Of a stretch of 64,000 nucleotides of DNA, positions 21,176 to 31,722 are shown piece after piece. The notes beneath the pieces are model-generated. The model was not told the origin of the DNA. It was given only the letters and a program-made list of their open reading frames with translations, and did no database searches. Each line of letters begins with the position of its first letter. The stretch's first letter is position 1. The stretch comes from Providencia hangzhouensis (GTDB lineage Bacteria > Pseudomonadota > Gammaproteobacteria > Enterobacterales > Enterobacteriaceae), in the NCBI RefSeq assembly GCF_029193595.2, contig NZ_CP135052.1:3100001-3164000 (forward strand). The letters run 5' to 3'. The position numbers and the translations under genes were made by a program.

Positions 21176-22481
21176 GTGCCTGTACCTTGGCTCCGTGATC
21201 ATTAATAGCTTGCCATTCTGCCGGTAATCCCGCCAAATCAGCCTCTGCGATACCTAATTTAACAGCTTGGTCGATAATAATTCGAGCAACATCAAAATGA
21301 CGTTTTTGTGGATATTGCAGTAAGTACTCATGCAACACACGGCCAACATCGAGCGGCCGTTGCTCTGCTTTATAAATAGCTAACTCAACTTCCATTAGCT
21401 CAGCAAGCTTGTCATTTAATTCACTAAACTCTTCAAACTCAAGCTCTGGTGGTAATTCACCCATGACCTCTTCATCATGCAACGCGAGCTCTTCATCACG
21501 CATATCGAATAACCGATCCGCATTAGCGTAAGTGAGTGCCCAAGGGCTATCAAGGTAGTGCTGAACAGATTGACGTAACCGCTGAGAAAATATTCTATTT
21601 TTATCCATATCGATAGCTGTACGGATAAACTTATGAACATGACGGTCATAACCAATCCATAAATCGATAGATTGTTGACCCCAGCTAACAATACGGTCTA
21701 ATTTATTTTGCAGGTCAAAAACCAACCTATCCACTAAGTCAGAGAACGCCGGCGCATTCATATTAGCTTCTTGAATACGTAATAAATTCGCTTGCAGTTT
21801 ATCCCCTGCGGCTTCCAATGTGTCTTGCAACTCACGCAATGTACCTGATGTTTCTGATAATAATTGCTCACAGTTAGCAATAGCTGCCTGCCAGTCTTGA
21901 TTTAATAATGCGGCAATATCTTCTTTTACTGAATTTTGCTGTTCATCCATAATACGTTGGGATAAATCAATACTGTCAAAAATTTCAGCAACTGAATATT
22001 TTAGTGGGGCAAACACGTAACGATGCCAATAAAATTCATCACCACCTTCCTCTGCGGCTTCAGCGGCACGTTGCAGCTCTCCTGCAACAATAGAAAGTTG
22101 CATGGAAAGTCTTAATGTTGAGAACTCTCTCTGACGAATATAATAATCGCTGATGCCAATCCCCAAAGGGGTTAACCGGTAAATTGCATTACCTTCAACA
22201 ATGTCACTGGCAAAACGGTTAAAAATCTTCTGGCGAACCATATCATTGATGGCATTATTGGCCCTTACTGCCAATGATTCAGTTGTCTGCTCAAACCCTT
22301 TGCAAACTTCACGAAAGGCATCAACCAGTTCCCCTTCACTCATTTCACCATTGACTCTTTCACTATTTAATACCGCCACCGCAAGCAAAAATGCTAAACG
22401 TTCTGCGGGAAGTGAAATCGAAAGATCATTTTTTCGTGCCCAAGACACAAGTTCAGGGACGGTCTGGGAAAAATCACTCAT
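21156..22481 (-). CDS. mukF: chromosome partition protein MukF (kleisin)
   Basis: MukF is the kleisin of MukBEF: its N-terminus dimerises and contacts MukB, and the middle region binds MukE dimers. The length of 441 residues matches the E. coli protein closely (440). The N-terminal winged-helix region ([21 protein letters not shown]), helical middle region and C-terminal winged helix are all present. Its ATG overlaps the cmoM stop by 4 bases (ATGA), and mukE begins inside its 3' end. All four genes therefore sit in one tightly coupled operon, as in E. coli. Confidence 0.97.
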   Translation of the reverse strand: MSDFSQTVPELVSWARKNDLSISLPAERLAFLLAVAVLNSERVNGEMSEGELVDAFREVCKGFEQTTESLAVRANNAINDMVRQKIFNRFASDIVEGNAIYRLTPLGIGISDYYIRQREFSTLRLSMQLSIVAGELQRAAEAAEEGGDEFYWHRYVFAPLKYSVAEIFDSIDLSQRIMDEQQNSVKEDIAALLNQDWQAAIANCEQLLSETSGTLRELQDTLEAAGDKLQANLLRIQEANMNAPAFSDLVDRLVFDLQNKLDRIVSWGQQSIDLWIGYDRHVHKFIRTAIDMDKNRIFSQRLRQSVQHYLDSPWALTYANADRLFDMRDEELALHDEEVMGELPPELEFEEFSELNDKLAELMEVELAIYKAEQRPLDVGRVLHEYLLQYPQKRHFDVARIIIDQAVKLGIAEADLAGLPAEWQAINDHGAKVQAHVIDKY

Positions 22482-23266
22482 AAATCGTCCTTTTGTATTT
22501 GTTTGCGTGCCATGACATGAACATAACGCCCCATGCTAATATAGGGTTCTTCACGGCAATACTGCTGTTCTAATGCCAACAATGCCGGAAAATCTTTTTG
22601 CTGTAACTGCCGACTTTGTAAATAGTCATGGAATACCCTGACACCACTTTTACCGATGATTTGCATATTACACTCGCCCAACCAAGCATCAACCTGATGA
22701 GGAAAAAGCGGGTTTTGTGGTGATAACGAGCGTTTACGACGACGTTGAATATGTGGCGTTGCAAGATGAAAATTTCCTAAAATTGCATTACGCATCACCA
22801 GACCATTTGCATTATAGAACATGACAGAAAATACGCCTTCTGGTCTAATTATATCTACCAGTTGTTCAATTGCATATTTTTGATCGCTAATCCATTCAAG
22901 TACCGCATGAAATAAAACAAGGTCAACAGGTTCATCAATGTATTGTGCAACATCTTGCACCGCACAATGCACAAAACGCATGTTATCGCTAATACCTTGT
23001 TCCTTGGCAAGCTCACTACCTCGTTCCAACATCTCTTCAGATAAATCGCAAAGTATCACCTGATGCCCCATTTCGGCGAGTTTGCGTGAAAAGTGTCCTT
23101 CACCACCACCTGCATCAAGTATTTTTAGAGTTTTACCCTCAAATTGGCTGCTTAATAATTGAGTTAAATCTTGCCAAACTACCGCTTCTCGTATTTTTCC
23201 TTTTGTCGTTCCGTAGATATTTTTTGCAAATTTATCGACAATATCATCAAAGTTGCGGTCTGCCAT
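22478..23266 (-). CDS. cmoM: tRNA 5-carboxymethoxyuridine methyltransferase CmoM (SmtA)
   Basis: CmoM is a SAM-dependent methyltransferase that methylates 5-carboxymethoxyuridine at the wobble position of certain tRNAs to give mcmo5U. It is the first gene of the mukFEB operon. The 262-residue protein has a Rossmann-type SAM-binding motif I ([21 protein letters not shown]), an acidic motif II ([11 protein letters not shown]) and the tract [11 protein letters not shown] typical of class I methyltransferases. Its stop overlaps the mukF ATG. It was formerly called SmtA. The divergent neighbour across about 350 bp is elyC. Confidence 0.94.
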   Translation of the reverse strand: MADRNFDDIVDKFAKNIYGTTKGKIREAVVWQDLTQLLSSQFEGKTLKILDAGGGEGHFSRKLAEMGHQVILCDLSEEMLERGSELAKEQGISDNMRFVHCAVQDVAQYIDEPVDLVLFHAVLEWISDQKYAIEQLVDIIRPEGVFSVMFYNANGLVMRNAILGNFHLATPHIQRRRKRSLSPQNPLFPHQVDAWLGECNMQIIGKSGVRVFHDYLQSRQLQQKDFPALLALEQQYCREEPYISMGRYVHVMARKQIQKDDL

Positions 23267-23620
23267 GTGCTATCCGGTTGCCTATCATCTATTATTTAAA
23301 GCGGTTTATGAGCCAATTTGTCGCGAAAAAACGTAAAATGGTTGATTACATCCTGATATTGAGAAAATTAACTCTAACCAGAAATATTCTCATATTGCAG
23401 CGTATTTATCACATACAATGCGAGGCGACTGTTAAAACAGGAATTATAACAGATAATAGCTATATTTTTGCATAGTACTTCATTGTGCTCAGCAAATTTC
23501 AGTTTGCTACTATTAAACACTATTCTGTTATTTTCCCTCTAATTTCGCTGCGTTATTGCATATTTTTCCGTAGATTCTGCCACAATGATTAATCGATAAC
23601 CCTTAAAAATAGGCTTAGTT
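23267..23620. other. cmoM-elyC divergent intergenic region
   Basis: These 354 bp must hold promoters for the leftward cmoM-mukFEB operon and for rightward elyC. The elyC ATG is preceded by an AGG about 9 nt away. I see no operator or repeat that I can name. Confidence 0.45.
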
Positions 23621-24448
23621 ATGTTATTTATCTTAAAAAAATATATTGGTTCTCTATTGATGCCATTACCATTATTACTCATCATCGGGTTTATCGGATT
23701 GCTTTTGCTTTGGTTTACACGCTGGCAGCGTTGTGGAAAGGCGTTTACTACCCTAAGTTTAGTTTTAATAACTCTGTTGGGGTTACAACCTGTTTCAGAT
23801 ACTTTACTTGCCCCAGCAGAAAAACAATTCAATAAGCGCTATGAATTAATTACTGAGAATCCACCTCAAGATGTACGTTATATTGTTGTTCTCGGTGGCG
23901 GTTTTACGTATAACCCTGATTGGAGTCCAAGTTCCAATCTGTTGAATAATAGCCTACCTAGAGTGACTGAAGGTGTTCGTCTTTACCTTAAACACCCTGG
24001 TAGTAAACTAATTTTCACTGGCGGTAAAGCGAGTAGTCCTATCAGCAGTGCCGAAGTTGCTGCACAAGTTGCTCAATCCTTGGGTGTCCCCGCACAAGAT
24101 ACTATTCCACTCACTGAACCCAAAGATACACAAGAGGAAGCTTATGAAGTTGAAAAAATCATTGGGAAATCTCCTTTTTTATTAGTAACTTCTGCTAACC
24201 ATTTACCTCGAGCGATGACTATGTTTACTCAACGAGGAATGAACCCTTTCCCTGCCCCCGCAAATCAGTTGGTTATCACGAGTGAAATTAATCCATGGGA
24301 GAAATATATCCCTTCCTCTTATTTCTTTGGCCATAGTGAACGTGCTTGGTATGAATTTCTTGGTACGCTTTGGTGGCATTTAAAACCCAATAATACACAG
24401 ACGTTAGAAGAGCAACTTGCTACGCCTGAGTCAGTTACCGCTGAATAG
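23621..24448 (+). CDS. elyC: envelope biogenesis factor ElyC (DUF218)
   Basis: ElyC is an inner-membrane DUF218 protein linked in E. coli to peptidoglycan synthesis at low temperature and to lipid-carrier (undecaprenyl phosphate) metabolism. The 275-residue protein has two N-terminal membrane segments (residues about 10-30 and 38-60). A periplasmic DUF218 domain follows with the signature VVLGGGF, the LIFTGGKAS turn, PKDTQEEA and TSANHLPRAMTMF. It diverges from cmoM and meets kdsB at a shared terminator, as in E. coli apart from the absence of ycbJ. Confidence 0.93.
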   Translation: MLFILKKYIGSLLMPLPLLLIIGFIGLLLLWFTRWQRCGKAFTTLSLVLITLLGLQPVSDTLLAPAEKQFNKRYELITENPPQDVRYIVVLGGGFTYNPDWSPSSNLLNNSLPRVTEGVRLYLKHPGSKLIFTGGKASSPISSAEVAAQVAQSLGVPAQDTIPLTEPKDTQEEAYEVEKIIGKSPFLLVTSANHLPRAMTMFTQRGMNPFPAPANQLVITSEINPWEKYIPSSYFFGHSERAWYEFLGTLWWHLKPNNTQTLEEQLATPESVTAE

Positions 24449-24454
24449 TAGCAA

Positions 24455-24486
24455 AAAAGGTGTAATCTATTGAGATTACACCTTTT
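24455..24486. terminator. bidirectional terminator between elyC and kdsB
   Basis: A 14-bp perfect stem (AAAAGGTGTAATCT and its complement) with a 4-nt loop and T/A-runs on both sides, between the convergent elyC and kdsB genes. Confidence 0.93.
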
Positions 24487-24535
24487 GTTTAGCTAAATCG
24501 CATATTGGCTATTTGAGCTATTAGGAAAATGTGGG

Positions 24536-25282
24536 CTACTGAATAAATTGACTTCTAACGAGTTCAAGATCTTCAGGGGTATCAACACCAGCACCTGGCG
24601 TAGTTTTCGCGACATCCACATGAATTTTCTCGCCATACCAAAGCACCCTAAGTTGCTCTAGCATTTCGATTTTCTCTAATGGGCTTGCTTCCCACTTAAT
24701 ATAACGACGAATAAACCCTGCTCGATAAGCGTATATACCAATGTGACGCAAAAAGGTATCCCCTATTACATCATGGCTTTTCGCAAAGTTGTCTCTATCC
24801 CAAGGAATAGTTGCCCGAGAAAAATACAATGCATAACCTTCGTGATCAGTAACAACCTTGACAGTATTTGGATTAAACGCTTCATGAGCATCATTAATAG
24901 GTACAGCTAGCGTCCCCATTTCAGCTTTACTCCCCTGAAGATTACGAGCAACTTGGCTGATAATCTCAGGTGGAATTAAAGGTTCATCACCTTGCACATT
25001 CACAATGATTTCATCGTCAGAAAAAGCATAGGTATCAATAACTTCAGCTAGTCTTTCTGTCCCAGACTGATGATTTGGGTTAGTCATACAAGCTTCACCA
25101 CCTGCTTCAATCACCGCTTTAGCAACATCAGAGTGATCTGTCGCAACTATCACTCGGCTAGCCCCCGATTTAACAGCTTGCTCCATTACTCGAACAACCA
25201 TTGGCTTGCCATGGATATCAGCCAAAGGTTTACCTGGTAAGCGTGTTGAGGCATAACGAGCAGGAATAATAACCGTAAACAT
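24536..25282 (-). CDS. kdsB: 3-deoxy-manno-octulosonate cytidylyltransferase (CMP-KDO synthetase)
   Basis: KdsB activates KDO with CTP to give CMP-KDO, the donor used by WaaA for the LPS inner core. The 248-residue length equals that of E. coli. The nucleotidyltransferase motif [14 protein letters not shown] is at the N-terminus, with VQGDEPLIP (metal/nucleotide site) and [13 protein letters not shown] at the C-terminus. It starts 5 bp after ycaR on the same strand and so is probably co-transcribed with it. It is cytoplasmic. Confidence 0.97.
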   Translation of the reverse strand: MFTVIIPARYASTRLPGKPLADIHGKPMVVRVMEQAVKSGASRVIVATDHSDVAKAVIEAGGEACMTNPNHQSGTERLAEVIDTYAFSDDEIIVNVQGDEPLIPPEIISQVARNLQGSKAEMGTLAVPINDAHEAFNPNTVKVVTDHEGYALYFSRATIPWDRDNFAKSHDVIGDTFLRHIGIYAYRAGFIRRYIKWEASPLEKIEMLEQLRVLWYGEKIHVDVAKTTPGAGVDTPEDLELVRSQFIQ

Positions 25283-25287
25283 GAGGA

Positions 25288-25467
25288 TTACTGACCTTCA
25301 TCTAATGAAACGGGGCGCGCTTCATTTTCTAGTAATACAGGGATGCCGTCACGAATTGGATAGGCTAAATGATCAAACTTACAGATAAGTTCGAGGTTTT
25401 CTTTGTTATAACTTAATTTGCCGTGACATACAGGACAGGCAACGATTTCAAGTAAACGGTGATCCAT
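25288..25467 (-). CDS. ycaR: YcaR, Trm112-like zinc-ribbon protein (UPF0434)
   Basis: This is a small 59-residue protein, read from the ATG at 25467 to the TAA at 25288-25290. It translates as [20 protein letters not shown] at the N-terminus, followed by [19 protein letters not shown]. This is the Trm112-like UPF0434 family: the CPVC pair and a later Cys resemble a zinc ribbon, although not all four cysteines are present. E. coli YcaR is 60 residues and lies immediately before kdsB, as here. Its molecular role is not established to my knowledge. Confidence 0.93.
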   Translation of the reverse strand: MDHRLLEIVACPVCHGKLSYNKENLELICKFDHLAYPIRDGIPVLLENEARPVSLDEGQ

Positions 25468-25553
25468 GTTTTCTCCCGAATGGATTTTAACTCACTTGAA
25501 GTCAGGATATCACATGCAGATATCACCGTTAACTTTAATCTTCCTGAATAAGA

Positions 25554-25588
25554 TCTCCTGCGAGAGATGAGAGGATAAAAGCAGGAGA
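25554..25588 (-). terminator. hairpin downstream of the cold-shock gene
   Basis: An 8-bp perfect stem (TCTCCTGC / GCAGGAGA) with a 19-nt loop lies just after the cold-shock gene stop on the minus strand, followed by TCTTATT. It is a plausible but not strong terminator. Confidence 0.55.
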
Positions 25589-25606
25589 AATTGTTCTGTT
25601 TATTAT

Positions 25607-25822
25607 CTAATAAGCAATAACGTCAGCTGCCGTTATGCCATCCGAATTACGAGTAACAGAGAACTCAACGTTTTGACCTTCGAATAATGATTTGATTTTT
25701 TTATTAGCAATTGACTTTGTTGTCACAAATACATCATCACCACCATTGAATGGTGAAATAAAACCGTAACCTTCTTTTGCGTCAAACCATTTAACTCGAC
25801 CCATATGTAATTGAAAATTCAT
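25607..25822 (-). CDS. divergent cold-shock (CspA-family) protein
   Basis: A 71-residue single cold-shock domain. RNP1 reads KEGYGFISPF, near the classic K-G-F/Y-G-F-I; RNP2 reads DDVFVTTKSI, where the usual VFVHFSAI has lost its His and Phe. Seven residues precede the canonical GxVKWFD start, but AAGGAG sits 7 nt before the first ATG, so I keep it. Such proteins bind single-stranded RNA or DNA and can act as RNA chaperones; the altered RNP2 suggests changed binding. It occupies the place between lpxK and ycaR where E. coli carries ycaQ, which is absent here. It cannot be assigned to a specific csp paralogue. Confidence 0.85.
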   Translation of the reverse strand: MNFQLHMGRVKWFDAKEGYGFISPFNGGDDVFVTTKSIANKKIKSLFEGQNVEFSVTRNSDGITAADVIAY

Positions 25823-26224
25823 ATTAAAACTCCTTTTGTTCTGAGAACAATATTTTTTTTATCTTTGTATCATTACTCTTTCTTGCTTCCCATTTATAAA
25901 ATGCCGATCTATTAATACATCAAAGAGTAATTAAACTTTACCAATTCATGCGCACAAATCATTGCGCATATTTTATAACGCCCATATATATAGATTTCAG
26001 ACACCGCTAATCTACTGCGAAGTTAACAGTCTATTTTGACATTATGATGACAAAACGCAGTGACAGCGACTTTACAATGTAGATTACGCGAGGATATGAA
26101 GACTAACTAAAGAACGGAGCGTGAAATTTAAGCTAGTATAAAATCCAATTATCAATGTATTGTATCTAGATACATAATAAGTAGATCTATATCACATTGG
26201 AGATATTATTATCACAGAGGAACG
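25823..26224 (-). promoter_or_regulatory. cold-shock gene leader and candidate promoter
   Basis: This 402-bp gap lies upstream of the minus-strand cold-shock gene. A candidate promoter on the minus strand is CTGAAA (25995-26000) and TATAAA (25972-25977) spaced by 17 bp. It would give a leader of about 145 nt, similar in length to the long leaders of cspA-type mRNAs. Near the predicted 5' end, ATGCGC and GCGCAT (25949-25970) form a 6-bp stem. The remaining ~200 bp up to lpxK hold nothing I recognise. The promoter call is inference. Confidence 0.4.
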
Positions 26225-27223
26225 TTATAGACAAGTTTTTTTGTTATTTGTGATAAGTTTTCTTATTCCGCTTAAGATTTTTTCAGCGTCAATCGGCTGC
26301 AATTGTGCTTGTACTGGAAGGAACCACCAATTTGGTTGTGCAAAAGCACGGCATTTCACCGCGTCTTTTTCGGTCATTAATAAGTTTTGCTCATTTTTAA
26401 CTAACGGTGAAAGCTGTTTTAATTCATACGATTGGTGATCAGCAAAAGCATGAGTGTTAATAACTTCGACCCCTTTGTTTTCTAATGAGGTAAAAAAACG
26501 AGGAGGATGACCAATACCTGCTATTGCGACAACCGCAGGTAATTGTGTAACTGCACGTTTTTCACCAGTCACCAAGTTATAAGCAACATCGCCTTCAAGG
26601 GCCATTACGGCTTCATTTTCTTGAGCTTCACCACCGTTAACAATGACAGCATTAACACGCTTTAAACGCCCAGCCCTTTCACGCATAGGCCCTGCGGGTA
26701 GCCACCAACCATTACCAAAACGACGCTGGCCATCAATAACGACAATCTCGTAGTCACGTTGCAATGCATAGTGCTGCAACCCATCATCAGTAATAATCAC
26801 ATCTAATGGGAATTTTTCCAATAACGCTTTAACTGCATCACTGCGCTTAGGCGCAACAGCCACGGGGGATTTAGTACGATGAAAAATTAGTATGGGTTCA
26901 TCCCCAGCAACTTCAGTTTTCGTCGTTTCATCGAGTATCAGCGGGTACTTTTCAGCTTTACCGCCATACCCTCGAGAAACAACCCCCACGCGGTAGCCTT
27001 CTTTGGTGAGTGATTCCACTAACCAGATAACAACAGGGGTTTTACCATTTCCCCCCGCTGTCAGGTTTCCCACCACTACCACTGGAATTGGCGCTTTCCA
27101 TGAACGTTTCAGCCCGATTTTATAAGCTATATCCCTAATTACCGTTACCAACCCATAAAGGAAAGATAACGGCAGCAATAAAAGATACAGCCATGACTTG
27201 CCAGACCAAATGCGTTCTATCAT
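26225..27223 (-). CDS. lpxK: tetraacyldisaccharide 4'-kinase
   Basis: LpxK phosphorylates the 4' position of the lipid A disaccharide precursor to give lipid IVA, on the inner face of the inner membrane. The length is 332 residues (E. coli 328). An N-terminal hydrophobic anchor ([17 protein letters not shown]) is followed by the P-loop region [30 protein letters not shown] is a conserved catalytic tract. The start overlaps the msbA stop by 4 bases (ATGA), so the two are coupled. MsbA then flips the product of this pathway. Confidence 0.97.
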   Translation of the reverse strand: MIERIWSGKSWLYLLLLPLSFLYGLVTVIRDIAYKIGLKRSWKAPIPVVVVGNLTAGGNGKTPVVIWLVESLTKEGYRVGVVSRGYGGKAEKYPLILDETTKTEVAGDEPILIFHRTKSPVAVAPKRSDAVKALLEKFPLDVIITDDGLQHYALQRDYEIVVIDGQRRFGNGWWLPAGPMRERAGRLKRVNAVIVNGGEAQENEAVMALEGDVAYNLVTGEKRAVTQLPAVVAIAGIGHPPRFFTSLENKGVEVINTHAFADHQSYELKQLSPLVKNEQNLLMTEKDAVKCRAFAQPNWWFLPVQAQLQPIDAEKILSGIRKLITNNKKTCL

Positions 27224-28965
27224 TGTTTAAACTGAATGCTATGTAACTGTGAATATGCGCCATCTTGAGCTAATAGCGATTTATGGTCACCACGCTCAAT
27301 GATTCGGCCATCTTGTACAACTAATATCTCATCTGCATTTTCTATCGTCGATAACCTGTGTGCAATGACCAAAGATGTTCTATTTTTCTGTAACTCATCA
27401 AGGGCAGCTTGAATAGCACGTTCAGACTCTGTATCTAGCGCGGATGTCGCCTCATCAAGAATAAGAATTGGGGCATCACGTAGCAGTGCTCGAGCAATCG
27501 CTATTCTTTGACGTTGTCCGCCAGAAAGCATAACACCATTTTCACCAATAACCGTATCCAAGCCTTTTTCAAGTTTAGCAATAAAATCCATTGCATAAGC
27601 CATTTCTGCAGCTTTCTCTATTTGCTCACGGCTGTAGCTGCCGTCTGTTGCATAGGCAATATTATTGGCTATCGTATCGTTAAATAGATAAACATGCTGA
27701 GAAACTAACGCGACTTGACTACGTAATGAAGATAACGTGTATTCACGAATGTCATGCCCATCAATTTGAATAGACCCCTCGTCGATATCATAAAAACGTG
27801 TAATCAAATTTGCAATTGTGGACTTACCTGAACCTGATCGCCCAACTAGAGCAACTGATTTTCCTGCTGGCAAAGTAAACGAAACATCGTCTAACGCAGG
27901 ATGCTCTTTGGTTGCATAGGTAAAGGTAACATGTTCAAATTTAATATCTCCTTTAACCTCTTTAAGTACTTTATTTCCGTTATCTTTTTCTTGTTCGGAA
28001 TCTAAGATAGCAAATAAAGTTTGGCAAGCCGCCATACCACGCTGGAATTGTGAGTTAACGTTAGTTAATGATTTTAAAGGACGCATCAGTGCAAACATTG
28101 ATGAAAAAACAACTGCAATTGTACCCGATGTTAATTCATCACGAATTTCAGGAAAACTCGCTGCATAAAGGACAAATGCTAGTGCAAATGATGCAATTAA
28201 CTGAACAATAGGGTCTGAAATTGCTGAAGCGGTTACCATTTTCATATTTTGGCGGCGCATGTTGTTACTGACTTTATTAAAGCGTTCAGTCTCAACTTTC
28301 TGTCCCCCAAAAATTAAAACTTCTTTATGGCCTTTTAACATCTGTTCAGCACTTGCCGTCACATGCCCCATTCCGGTTTGCATGTTTTTACTAATCTTAC
28401 GAAAACGTTTAGAGACGATACGAATAGTGACTGATACAATCGGGGCAATTACGATTAAAATAAGAGAAAGTTGCCAGCTATAATAAAACATCATCGCAAA
28501 CAACCCGATGATATAAGCACTTTCACGAATAATTGTAATTAATGCTCCAGAAGAAGAAGATGCAACTTGTTCTGAATCATAGGTAATTCTAGATAATAGT
28601 GTTCCTGTCGATTGCTGGTCAAAAAAACTAACAGGCATTCCCATCATATGACCAAATAATTTACGCCGCATGTTCATCACGACTTTACCTGCAACCCAGG
28701 AAACACAATAGGTTGAAACAAAGCTAGACCCACCACGAACAACCATTAAACCTAACACCGCAAGCGGAAGCCATTTTAAAACGTCATTATCTGCTTTATC
28801 AAAGCCCTCATCCAATAAAGGTTTTAATAAAGAAATCATAAACGCGTCACCCGCTGCGTTTATGATAAGTGCTATTGCTGCAACGATTAAACCCGCTTTA
28901 AAAGGCGCAATTATCGGCCACAAGCGACGAAAAGTTTGTTTTGTCGAAAGGTCTTTATCATTCAT
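27220..28965 (-). CDS. msbA: lipid A ABC exporter MsbA
   Basis: MsbA is the homodimeric ABC flippase that moves core-lipid A from the inner to the outer leaflet of the inner membrane. The length is 581 residues (E. coli 582). Six membrane segments (about 20-310) precede a nucleotide-binding domain with Walker [10 protein letters not shown] at 375-383, [14 protein letters not shown], Walker [13 protein letters not shown] and the H-loop IAHRLST. It overlaps lpxK and lies 36 bp after comEC on the same strand, as in E. coli. Confidence 0.98.
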   Translation of the reverse strand: MNDKDLSTKQTFRRLWPIIAPFKAGLIVAAIALIINAAGDAFMISLLKPLLDEGFDKADNDVLKWLPLAVLGLMVVRGGSSFVSTYCVSWVAGKVVMNMRRKLFGHMMGMPVSFFDQQSTGTLLSRITYDSEQVASSSSGALITIIRESAYIIGLFAMMFYYSWQLSLILIVIAPIVSVTIRIVSKRFRKISKNMQTGMGHVTASAEQMLKGHKEVLIFGGQKVETERFNKVSNNMRRQNMKMVTASAISDPIVQLIASFALAFVLYAASFPEIRDELTSGTIAVVFSSMFALMRPLKSLTNVNSQFQRGMAACQTLFAILDSEQEKDNGNKVLKEVKGDIKFEHVTFTYATKEHPALDDVSFTLPAGKSVALVGRSGSGKSTIANLITRFYDIDEGSIQIDGHDIREYTLSSLRSQVALVSQHVYLFNDTIANNIAYATDGSYSREQIEKAAEMAYAMDFIAKLEKGLDTVIGENGVMLSGGQRQRIAIARALLRDAPILILDEATSALDTESERAIQAALDELQKNRTSLVIAHRLSTIENADEILVVQDGRIIERGDHKSLLAQDGAYSQLHSIQFKQ

Positions 28966-29001
28966 ACTTTTAATTACCAGACTTAATGTAAGCGCACTAT
29001 T

Positions 29002-31305
29002 CTACTCGGGAAATAGCGGTAAGCCAAACCACAGATGATACCAGCGGGGCTGAATTTCATAGCGATAACGTGAAATTTTAATTTTTTCCTTTTTAAACCA
29101 TATAGTTAACTGGCCATCTTCCGCTGTATTTAACCATTTAATATTATTATTTTTATACCGAAAATAGACTTTTGGCGATGGAATTTTCCATGCACTATAC
29201 CTTGCTGATGAGACTACCACCATTGAAGGTTGAACATTTCTTAATAATAAATCAGTTGATGACGTGCTGCTTCCATGATGAGGAGCGAAAAGAAGAGTCG
29301 AACGTAACCGATTCTTGTACATTGCGACCAGTGATTTTTCCCCTTGTTTTTCGATATCTCCTGTTAATAAAATTTTATGAAACCCATCCGTTAATTGAAT
29401 AACACAAGAATCATCATTATGTGATATTGGTGCTAGCTTTTCAGGCCATAATACTTCAAAAGTTAATATCCCCCACTGCCATTTTTGGCCTTTAAAACAC
29501 GGAAGGTGTTCCATACTTTTTATATTATTAGTTTTTTCCCTATTTACCGACGTTTTTTGTGGGCCAAAGCTACTTCTTACACTTAGCCATGGATATTGCT
29601 GGATTAAATAATTTGCGCCACCAGTATGGTCTAAATGATTATGGCTTAAAATGACTCCAATTGGGGTTATATCGTGATATTTAAGGAAAGGAATAATTTG
29701 ACGCTGTGCATTGCTATCCCCTTTCCATACATTACCTGTATCATAGAGTAACGCTAAATTGTTTTGTTCTATCACAACAGCCAAACCATGCCCGATGTCT
29801 AATACCGTCATTCTCCAACCTTCTTTGGATTGTTTACCGCTCCCCTTTTCTAAGAAAATTGAAATAACTACACAGCTAATAAGCCCGAAATAGCGCTTGT
29901 ACCACTTAAATAAAACGACAATGATACTTAACCAACATATTAAAAATAAATAATAGGGAACATTGATAAATTCTGACCAAAAAGTACTGAAATAAGGTAA
30001 TGGTTTTAGCCCTATATCTATAACCCTATCTATCGTATATAAAATAGGTTGCTGAACCACTTTTATTGGTACTAAAAACAAGAGCAAAATAGCAGGAACA
30101 ACACACCAAGAAACTAACGGGACAAACCAGATATTTGCCACTAACCCCATTACATTAATACCATTAAATAGACTAAGTTGCATTGGGATCAGTAAGACTA
30201 GTAAGCCAATTTGTAAATGGGTTAACCCTATAATTTTCCCCTTTACACCTTTAGATAAATGATATGGTAGTGGAAATATGGTTAACCAATAAAGAATGGC
30301 TAGCACAGCGAAACTAGATAACCAAAAACTATCTGACAAAATAGCTAATGGGTCTAATAATAATATTCCTGCGATACTCCACAGTGCCCATTGCCAAGCA
30401 AAATACCTTGCAGGCTTATTTCTGATATATACCCATAATAGTAGGGCAAATAATGCTCGAGTCGCAGGGATAGCAAAGCCAGAGATCCATGCATAAAAAA
30501 TTGCTAGCCCTATACCAATTACTACTGGTAGTGTTTCATTGACATACTTTATTGGTAAAAAATATTGAATCCCTCGAGTGATAAGAAAGCCAAACAAGTA
30601 AGCTAACCCAATATGCAAGCCTGATATAGCCATTAAATGTGTCAAACCTGTTCTCTGTAGTAAATATGTTTGTTCTACTGCCAACAAACTTCTATCTCCA
30701 AACATTAGTCCATAAATAATCCCTTTATTAGATAATGAATTAATTAGCTCCATATAATTATGGATAACTTTTTGTCTTACAGAACAATCCTTTTTTAATA
30801 ATTTTATTTTCTTACTTTTCAAAACTCCAATGATTCTATTAGCCAAATAATAACGTTGTAGGTTAAATCCTCCTTCATTTAGTGAGCTGTGTAGTGGCTT
30901 TACAGTGCCATTGATTCGCCACAACTGCCCAGCGCAAACTGTTTCCTTTGTTTTCCACGTAGCATATAAAGGAGGGAAAACAATGCGGTTGTTAATTTTA
31001 TCAATACGTACTTTGATTTTTTGTTCTTTGTCACTTAATGAAATACCAACAATAACTATATTAATATCGTTATTTTTTGTAGATAGATAATTGATATGGT
31101 TAATGATATTAATTCCATGCCAATTAGCCCATAAGAAAAACATAATAGTTAATGCAAGGAACTTTCCTAACTTACCCAATAGAAAGAGCATTATTAACAG
31201 CACCATAAATAACACGATAAAGAGTAATTCACTCAACATTATAATTTCAGGTATAAATAAAAGTGGTAACGTACCTAAAATCAAAGCAATAGAAGCCAGC
31301 GTCAT
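29002..31305 (-). CDS. comEC: ComEC/Rec2 family DNA-uptake channel (YcaI)
   Basis: ComEC forms the inner-membrane channel for single-stranded DNA in naturally competent bacteria; in enterobacteria its use is unclear. I choose the ATG at 31305 (767 residues), where MTLASIALILGTLPLL aligns with the start of E. coli YcaI. A TTG at 31395 would add 30 residues, and neither start has a good ribosome binding site. An N-terminal membrane region precedes an OB-like part, the ComEC domain with its hallmark HLMAISGLHIGLAY and many helices, and a C-terminal metallo-beta-lactamase-like domain (HNHLDHTGG, LTGDIE, APHHGS). The base composition is visibly more AT-rich than in msbA or rpsA. Confidence 0.92.
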   Translation of the reverse strand: MTLASIALILGTLPLLFIPEIIMLSELLFIVLFMVLLIMLFLLGKLGKFLALTIMFFLWANWHGINIINHINYLSTKNNDINIVIVGISLSDKEQKIKVRIDKINNRIVFPPLYATWKTKETVCAGQLWRINGTVKPLHSSLNEGGFNLQRYYLANRIIGVLKSKKIKLLKKDCSVRQKVIHNYMELINSLSNKGIIYGLMFGDRSLLAVEQTYLLQRTGLTHLMAISGLHIGLAYLFGFLITRGIQYFLPIKYVNETLPVVIGIGLAIFYAWISGFAIPATRALFALLLWVYIRNKPARYFAWQWALWSIAGILLLDPLAILSDSFWLSSFAVLAILYWLTIFPLPYHLSKGVKGKIIGLTHLQIGLLVLLIPMQLSLFNGINVMGLVANIWFVPLVSWCVVPAILLLFLVPIKVVQQPILYTIDRVIDIGLKPLPYFSTFWSEFINVPYYLFLICWLSIIVVLFKWYKRYFGLISCVVISIFLEKGSGKQSKEGWRMTVLDIGHGLAVVIEQNNLALLYDTGNVWKGDSNAQRQIIPFLKYHDITPIGVILSHNHLDHTGGANYLIQQYPWLSVRSSFGPQKTSVNREKTNNIKSMEHLPCFKGQKWQWGILTFEVLWPEKLAPISHNDDSCVIQLTDGFHKILLTGDIEKQGEKSLVAMYKNRLRSTLLFAPHHGSSTSSTDLLLRNVQPSMVVVSSARYSAWKIPSPKVYFRYKNNNIKWLNTAEDGQLTIWFKKEKIKISRYRYEIQPRWYHLWFGLPLFPE

Positions 31306-31614
31306 CGAAATAGACAATTTTCCATTAAAGATTAAATTACATTTTTTGATTGAGTTATTTAGCCATCTTATTATGTAGATGATATTTTTTATCAACTTTT
31401 GTATCCCTACATAGCGTTTATTTGCTTTAGTTTATTTATTCCTATGAATTTTTTAAGTCTCTTTGTTTTATTTTTCGTAGCGCTTCCCAATATGTTTTTT
31501 ACTGATAAAAATATACATATTAGTTTGCGAGGAGCTTCGCAAAACACGTATATATCTCTAAAGCTGCTTTTGGATTTATTTTATTATTTTTATAGGCTTT
31601 AAAAGTATAGAAGT

Positions 31615-31674
31615 GGTGTTGGTGTTGGTGTTGGTGTTGGTGTTGGTGTTGGTGTTGGTGTTGGTGTTGGTGTT
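31615..31674. repeat. (GGTGTT)10 hexanucleotide microsatellite
   Basis: Ten perfect head-to-tail copies of GGTGTT fill 60 bp with no interruption. The preceding GT (31613-31614) and following G extend the pattern slightly. It lies between the ihfB terminator and comEC, roughly 310 bp upstream of the chosen comEC start. Uninterrupted arrays of this length are prone to slipped-strand mutation, so copy number may vary between strains. Confidence 0.98.
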
Positions 31675-31686
31675 GACCAGAAATAA

Positions 31687-31722
31687 AAAACAGTGCTGTA
31701 TAAAATACAAGCACTGTTTTGA
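31687..31722 (-). terminator. ihfB terminator
   Basis: An 11-bp perfect stem (AAAACAGTGCT / AGCACTGTTTT) around a 12-nt loop, followed on the minus strand by a T-run, 27 bp after the ihfB stop. Confidence 0.88.

Noticed and set aside
31520..31714. 64-codon minus-strand frame with an alternating His-Gln run, and the matching plus-strand Val-Leu frame
   Set aside because: Both simply translate the GGTGTT microsatellite, overlap the ihfB terminator and have no ribosome binding site.
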